Assembly (NCBI GenBank): GCA_029239575.1
Contig: JARBUP010000032.1
Coordinates: 1-16,413, forward strand
Direction: 5' to 3'
Origin: Bacillota bacterium
Lineage (GTDB): Bacteria; Bacillota; Clostridia; Tissierellales; Sedimentibacteraceae
Length of the DNA stretch: 16,413 nucleotides
Shown here: piece after piece, positions 13,524 through 16,413 of the stretch
Layout of the letters: every line of letters starts with the position of its first letter
How positions within the stretch are numbered: position 1 is the first letter of the stretch
Translations under genes and position numbers: made by a program
Notes under the pieces: model-generated
Told to the model about the DNA's origin: nothing
The model's input: only the letters and a program-made list of their open reading frames with translations
The model's database searches: none

Positions 13524-14696
13524 ATGAAAAGTAAATTATTTAAAAACATATGCAATCAGAAAAATAAATTAATAGAAATTGCAGATTATATATATGACAA
13601 TCCTGAGCTTGCATTTACTGAAATAAAAGCAAGCGAAGCACTTACAAACCTTTTAGAGGAAAATGGCTTTGAGGTTGAAAGAGGATTGGGTAGTTTAGAT
13701 ACTGCTTTTAGAGCAACTTATGAATTTGGAGAAGACGGACCAAATATTGGTTTGCTGTGCGAATATGATGCATTGCCAATGGGACATGCATGCGGCCATC
13801 ATATGCAGGGACCTGCAATAATTGGTGCTGCAGTTGCAATAAAAGAATTATATAAGGATAAACCGTTTAAACTTACTGTTTATGGTACTCCAGGGGAAGA
13901 GGGCGGTGGAGGTAAAATTCAAATGTTAAATGACGGCTATATAAAAGAAATTGATATTGCCATTATGATGCATGGAGGACCTTCCACGCAAGTTGATGTA
14001 AAATCTTTAGCAGCAGACAGTTTGACGGTTACATTTCACGGAAAAAGTGCACATGCTGCATTAAAACCAGAACTTGGAAGAAGTGCATTTGATGCATTGT
14101 TGCTGACTTTCCATGCTGTTGAGTTTTTAAGAGAACATGTTAAAGAGGATACGAGGATGCATTATACTGTATTGGATGCCGGCGGACCTGCAAATGTTGT
14201 ACCGAATACTGCAGTAGGTTCATTCAGTCTCAGGTCGTACAATTCCAAATACCTTGAGAATGTATTAGAAAGATTTAATAAAATCGTACATGGTGCTTCA
14301 TTAATGACTGAAACTACTTATGACATAGTTTTAGAGAAAAGGCTTGATAGCAAAATACCTGCATACAAGTTAAATGAAATTATGATGTATAATGCAAGGC
14401 TTATAGATTCTCCAGCCATAAAACCTGCAAGAGAAAAAACCGGTTCTACGGATTTTGGGAATGTAACATATCTATTGCCTGGTTCATGTATCAGAATTGC
14501 TTTTGTTGATGAAAGTGCATCTTCACATTCGCAGGAATTTTTAAATGAAGGTAAAACAGGAAGAGGGCATGAAGCTCTTGTTAATGCATCTAAAATAATT
14601 GCTGCAACAGTATTTGATTTAATAGATACACCAGGTGTTGTAGATGAAATTAAGAATGAATTTAAGAAAACCAAATCTATGATGGAAATAAATTAG
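13524..14696 (+). CDS. M20 family metallopeptidase, M20D / ACY1L2 (AbgB-like) amidohydrolase
   Basis: Cytoplasmic zinc-type amidohydrolase of 390 residues. LLCEYDALPMGHACGHHMQGPA (78-98) is the ACY1L2/AbgB hallmark with D82, H88, C90 and H92. GTPGEEGGGG has the catalytic E125-E126, H150 follows in MMHGG, and the dimerisation domain starts at SLTVTFHGKSAHAA with H177. Family members cleave p-aminobenzoyl-glutamate, N-acyl amino acids or unusual dipeptides such as beta-alanyl-lysine; the substrate is not readable here. The start is ATG 13524 with AGAGGA 5 to 10 bases upstream. The frame stays open upstream to 13416, but that stretch overlaps the YfcC gene and its residues do not look like this family. 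Cotranscribed with YfcC; no clear terminator follows. Confidence 0.9.
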   Translation: MKSKLFKNICNQKNKLIEIADYIYDNPELAFTEIKASEALTNLLEENGFEVERGLGSLDTAFRATYEFGEDGPNIGLLCEYDALPMGHACGHHMQGPAIIGAAVAIKELYKDKPFKLTVYGTPGEEGGGGKIQMLNDGYIKEIDIAIMMHGGPSTQVDVKSLAADSLTVTFHGKSAHAALKPELGRSAFDALLLTFHAVEFLREHVKEDTRMHYTVLDAGGPANVVPNTAVGSFSLRSYNSKYLENVLERFNKIVHGASLMTETTYDIVLEKRLDSKIPAYKLNEIMMYNARLIDSPAIKPAREKTGSTDFGNVTYLLPGSCIRIAFVDESASSHSQEFLNEGKTGRGHEALVNASKIIAATVFDLIDTPGVVDEIKNEFKKTKSMMEIN

Positions 14697-14838
14697 TTAA
14701 TTAAACAATAAATAAAACTTACTTTGCTCCTGCTAATTACTATGAAATAAATGTTTTAGTAAGAATAGTTTTAGAGCATTGAAATTTCATAAGAGTAGCA
14801 TAGATTATATAAAACTTTCTGATAAAAATTCTAAATGA

Positions 14839-14847
14839 TGATATAAT
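14839..14847 (+). promoter_or_regulatory. Extended -10 promoter of the DUF1653 gene
   Basis: TGATATAAT is TGn followed by TATAAT. The region for a -35 is AT-rich without a clear match. Predicted start near 14854, leader about 35 bases, ribosome binding site TAGGAG at 14879-14884. Confidence 0.45.
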
Positions 14848-14888
14848 TGGTTTAGATATAGAAATAAAGTTTCAGAATAGGAGAATAT

Positions 14889-15143
14889 ATGCAAAATATT
14901 GATTTAAATGCTTTAAAAGGAACAATATTCAGACATTTTAAAGGAGATTTATATTTGTTGATGGATATAGCAGAGCATACAGAAACTGGCGAAGAGTTAG
15001 TTATTTATAAAGCATTATATGAATCTTGTGGGTTGTATGCACGACCAAAAAATATGTTTCTAAGCGAAGTTGATCATATAAAATATCCAGAGATACTTCA
15101 AAAATATAGATTTGAACCTGCTGTTATAAAAAGCTTAAAATAG
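14889..15143 (+). CDS. DUF1653 domain protein
   Basis: Small cytoplasmic protein of 84 residues that is nearly all one DUF1653 domain. Recognisable features are GTIFRHFKGDLYLLMDIAEHTETGEELV (11-38), then YKALYES-GLYARPKNMFLSEVD (about 40-62) and a terminal YRFEP. The domain is widespread in bacteria with no settled function; the conserved RHFKG, HTETGE and RP.MF parts resemble a compact beta-barrel. ATG 14889 has a good TAGGAG upstream. It has its own candidate promoter and lies between the M20 peptidase and the metal-riboswitch region, with no evident link to either. Confidence 0.85.
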   Translation: MQNIDLNALKGTIFRHFKGDLYLLMDIAEHTETGEELVIYKALYESCGLYARPKNMFLSEVDHIKYPEILQKYRFEPAVIKSLK

Positions 15144-15333
15144 TTTTGTAATGGAAAATTATTTATTTAATTTCACTGAGTTCATAAGAATAATAAACTT
15201 CTTGCTTTGTAATAATTATCTATGTCAAAAAACAGTTTACTACATATATTAACATTATAAAAACTTTATAAATTATCTAATTATAAAGATAATTAATTAA
15301 TTATTTATACAAATAATATAAAGTAGTATCGAA
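15144..15333. other. AT-rich intergenic region upstream of the metal riboswitch
   Basis: No gene is seen. It contains an inverted repeat ATTATCT 15272-15278 / AGATAAT 15287-15293 with an 8-base loop, and -10-like strings such as TAATAT near 15314, which would start transcription about where the riboswitch begins. No clear terminator follows the DUF1653 gene. The promoter call here is weak. Confidence 0.35.
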
Positions 15334-15415
15334 AGTTGAGCAGGCGATATACATTAAGTATATGGGGCTGGGCCTATTTAATAGGCAGTGGATAATTATA
15401 ATCCATGGGACAATT
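15334..15415 (+). ncRNA. NiCo (czcD-type) metal riboswitch aptamer
   Basis: The leader of the cation diffusion facilitator gene contains the four-way-junction layout and conserved cores of the NiCo riboswitch. P1 is AGTTG 15334-15338 with CAATT 15411-15415. Core GAGCAGGC is at 15338-15345. P2 is ATATAC 15347-15352 with GTATAT 15358-15363. Then GGGGCTGG, P3 GCCTA 15372-15376 with TAGGC 15382-15386, CAG, P4 TGGAT 15389-15393 with ATCCA 15401-15405, and TGGGA leading into P1. The class was described as sensing Co2+ and Ni2+, and later work proposed Fe2+ as the physiological ligand. It is expected to switch the exporter gene on when metal is bound. Confidence 0.88.
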
Positions 15416-15442
15416 CGGAAACGAAGTCCCATGGATTTTTTT
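15401..15442 (+). terminator. Riboswitch expression platform: conditional terminator
   Basis: ATCCATGGGAC 15401-15411 pairs perfectly with GTCCCATGGAT 15426-15436; after an AA bulge the stem continues TTCG/CGAA to a GAAA tetraloop, and seven T residues follow. The 5' arm contains the 3' strand of P4 (15401-15405) and the first base of the 3' strand of P1 (15411); the rest of that P1 strand lies in the bulge and upper stem. Aptamer folding therefore excludes the terminator, so ligand should permit read-through. Confidence 0.9.
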
Positions 15443-15467
15443 ATATAAAAAAAGAAAGGAAGTTGTT

Positions 15468-16370
15468 ATGGAAAATAGTGTTTTTAAAAGAGTACAACAG
15501 ATTCTTTTAATAATATTAATAGCTAATATTGTTGTGGCTATATCAAAATTAATTATTGGATTAATTATTAAAAGTGCAAGCATCTCTGCAGATGGATTAC
15601 ATTCTTTAACTGATGGTTCATCAAATATAGTAGGATTAATCGGCATACAATTTGCATCAAAGCCCAAGGATAATGATCACCCATATGGTCATTATAAGTT
15701 TGAAACACTTTCAGGTTTATTTATAGCTGCAATGCTGTTTATGATAGGTGTGAAAGTTATATTTGGAGCAATTGATCGATTTAAAAATCCGGTTGAATTA
15801 AATATATCCATAGATAGCCTAATAATATTGATTTTTACATTATGCATTAATATAGTTGTATCTATAACAGAATATAAAAAAGGTATAGAATTAAATAGTC
15901 AAATATTAATATCTGATTCAATGCATACAAGAAGTGATATATATGTTTCTTTGGGAGTTTTAATAACACTTATAGGAATAAAATTAGGTTTGCCATCTGT
16001 TATTGATCCCATTACTTCTTTAGGTGTTTCTGCGTTTATTTTACATGCTTCATATGAAGTTTATAAAGAAAATGTTGGTGTGCTTGTAGATAGGTCAGTA
16101 GTAGATACAGAAGAAATAAAAAATATAGTAATGAGTTTCGAACAGGTTAAAGATGTTCATAAAATTAGAAGCAGGGGAAGTAAAAATGATGTTCATATTG
16201 ACTTACACATTTTGGTTGATCCTAATTTAAGTGTAAAAAATTCTCATGAGTTAGCGCATTCTATAGAAGAAATTATTAAAGGGAAAGTAAATAAAAATGC
16301 ACAAGTAATAGCTCATATTGAGCCTTATGAGCTTAAAAATGATAATTTAAATTTTAGAATAACAATATAG
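15468..16370 (+). CDS. Cation diffusion facilitator metal exporter under metal riboswitch control
   Basis: CDF-family divalent metal/proton antiporter of 300 residues with six membrane helices and a cytoplasmic C-terminal domain (about 205-300, ferredoxin-like, with VKDVHKIRSRGSKNDVHIDLHILVDP). The transport site is visible as H45-x3-D49 in ADGLHSLTDG (helix 2) and H153-x3-D157 in SMHTRSD (helix 5). In E. coli YiiP the same numbered positions are D45, D49, H153, D157 (recalled), so only the first differs. The HPYGHYKFE loop after helix 2 is typical. The start is ATG 15468 with AAGGAAG upstream; the in-frame ATG 15405 lies in the terminator hairpin and is rejected. The upstream riboswitch indicates a role in cobalt, nickel or ferrous iron efflux. 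Confidence 0.92.
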   Translation: MENSVFKRVQQILLIILIANIVVAISKLIIGLIIKSASISADGLHSLTDGSSNIVGLIGIQFASKPKDNDHPYGHYKFETLSGLFIAAMLFMIGVKVIFGAIDRFKNPVELNISIDSLIILIFTLCINIVVSITEYKKGIELNSQILISDSMHTRSDIYVSLGVLITLIGIKLGLPSVIDPITSLGVSAFILHASYEVYKENVGVLVDRSVVDTEEIKNIVMSFEQVKDVHKIRSRGSKNDVHIDLHILVDPNLSVKNSHELAHSIEEIIKGKVNKNAQVIAHIEPYELKNDNLNFRITI

Positions 16371-16413
16371 ATTAAAAAATTATAACTTACAAGGCTTAAG
16401 CATTGAAATGTTC

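Noticed and set aside
15405..15467. Longer N-terminus for the CDF protein
   Set aside because: That ATG lies inside the riboswitch terminator hairpin and the extra residues are encoded by structured leader RNA; ATG 15468 has its own ribosome binding site.

Overview
The window is AT-rich DNA with strong AGGAGG-type ribosome binding sites, U-rich intrinsic terminators, one sigma-54 promoter with a sigma-54 activator, and a glycyl radical enzyme. Together these point to a strictly anaerobic low-GC Firmicute of the Clostridia/Tissierellia kind that ferments amino acids and peptides. This is inferred from gene content; no marker gene for taxonomy is present.

Layout. (1) 1-3945: the 3' end of a YfcC-family carrier, a terminator, isoaspartyl dipeptidase (iadA), then a sigma-54-dependent activator with a winged-helix C-terminus. 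(2) 3946-7372: housekeeping or unassigned genes. These are a YaiI/YqxD (DUF188) protein, a convergent MurG-like glycolipid glycosyltransferase, and a two-gene operon of a TMEM165/GDT1 cation exporter and a CoA-pyrophosphatase-type Nudix hydrolase. (3) 7523-10897: a compact operon of a glycyl radical activase and a glycyl radical enzyme. A near-consensus sigma-54 promoter lies upstream and a perfect 15-bp hairpin terminator downstream. The enzyme keeps every active-site residue I recall for trans-4-hydroxy-L-proline dehydratase (HypD). (4) 10936-14696: LysR regulator, a second YfcC carrier with a TTG start, and an M20D metallopeptidase. (5) 14839-16370: a DUF1653 protein, then a cation diffusion facilitator behind a NiCo/czcD-type metal riboswitch whose expression platform is an overlapping terminator.

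How the genes work together. Two separate modules pair a YfcC carrier with a small-molecule peptidase or amidase and a dedicated regulator (YfcC-IadA-sigma-54 activator; LysR-YfcC-M20). With the HypD operon between them, the locus reads as an island for scavenging modified or blocked amino acids and dipeptides (isoaspartyl peptides, N-acyl or aminobenzoyl-type amides, hydroxyproline). The sigma-54 promoter of the hyp operon and the sigma-54 activator 3.6 kb upstream may be functionally linked, but that is an inference.

A family of about 27-bp repeats (GTCATCCTGAGC...AGCGAAGGATCT) occurs only between genes. Two of its sites are head-to-head pairs; one pair has 11-bp terminal inverted repeats and sits between two near-identical copies of a terminator hairpin sequence.
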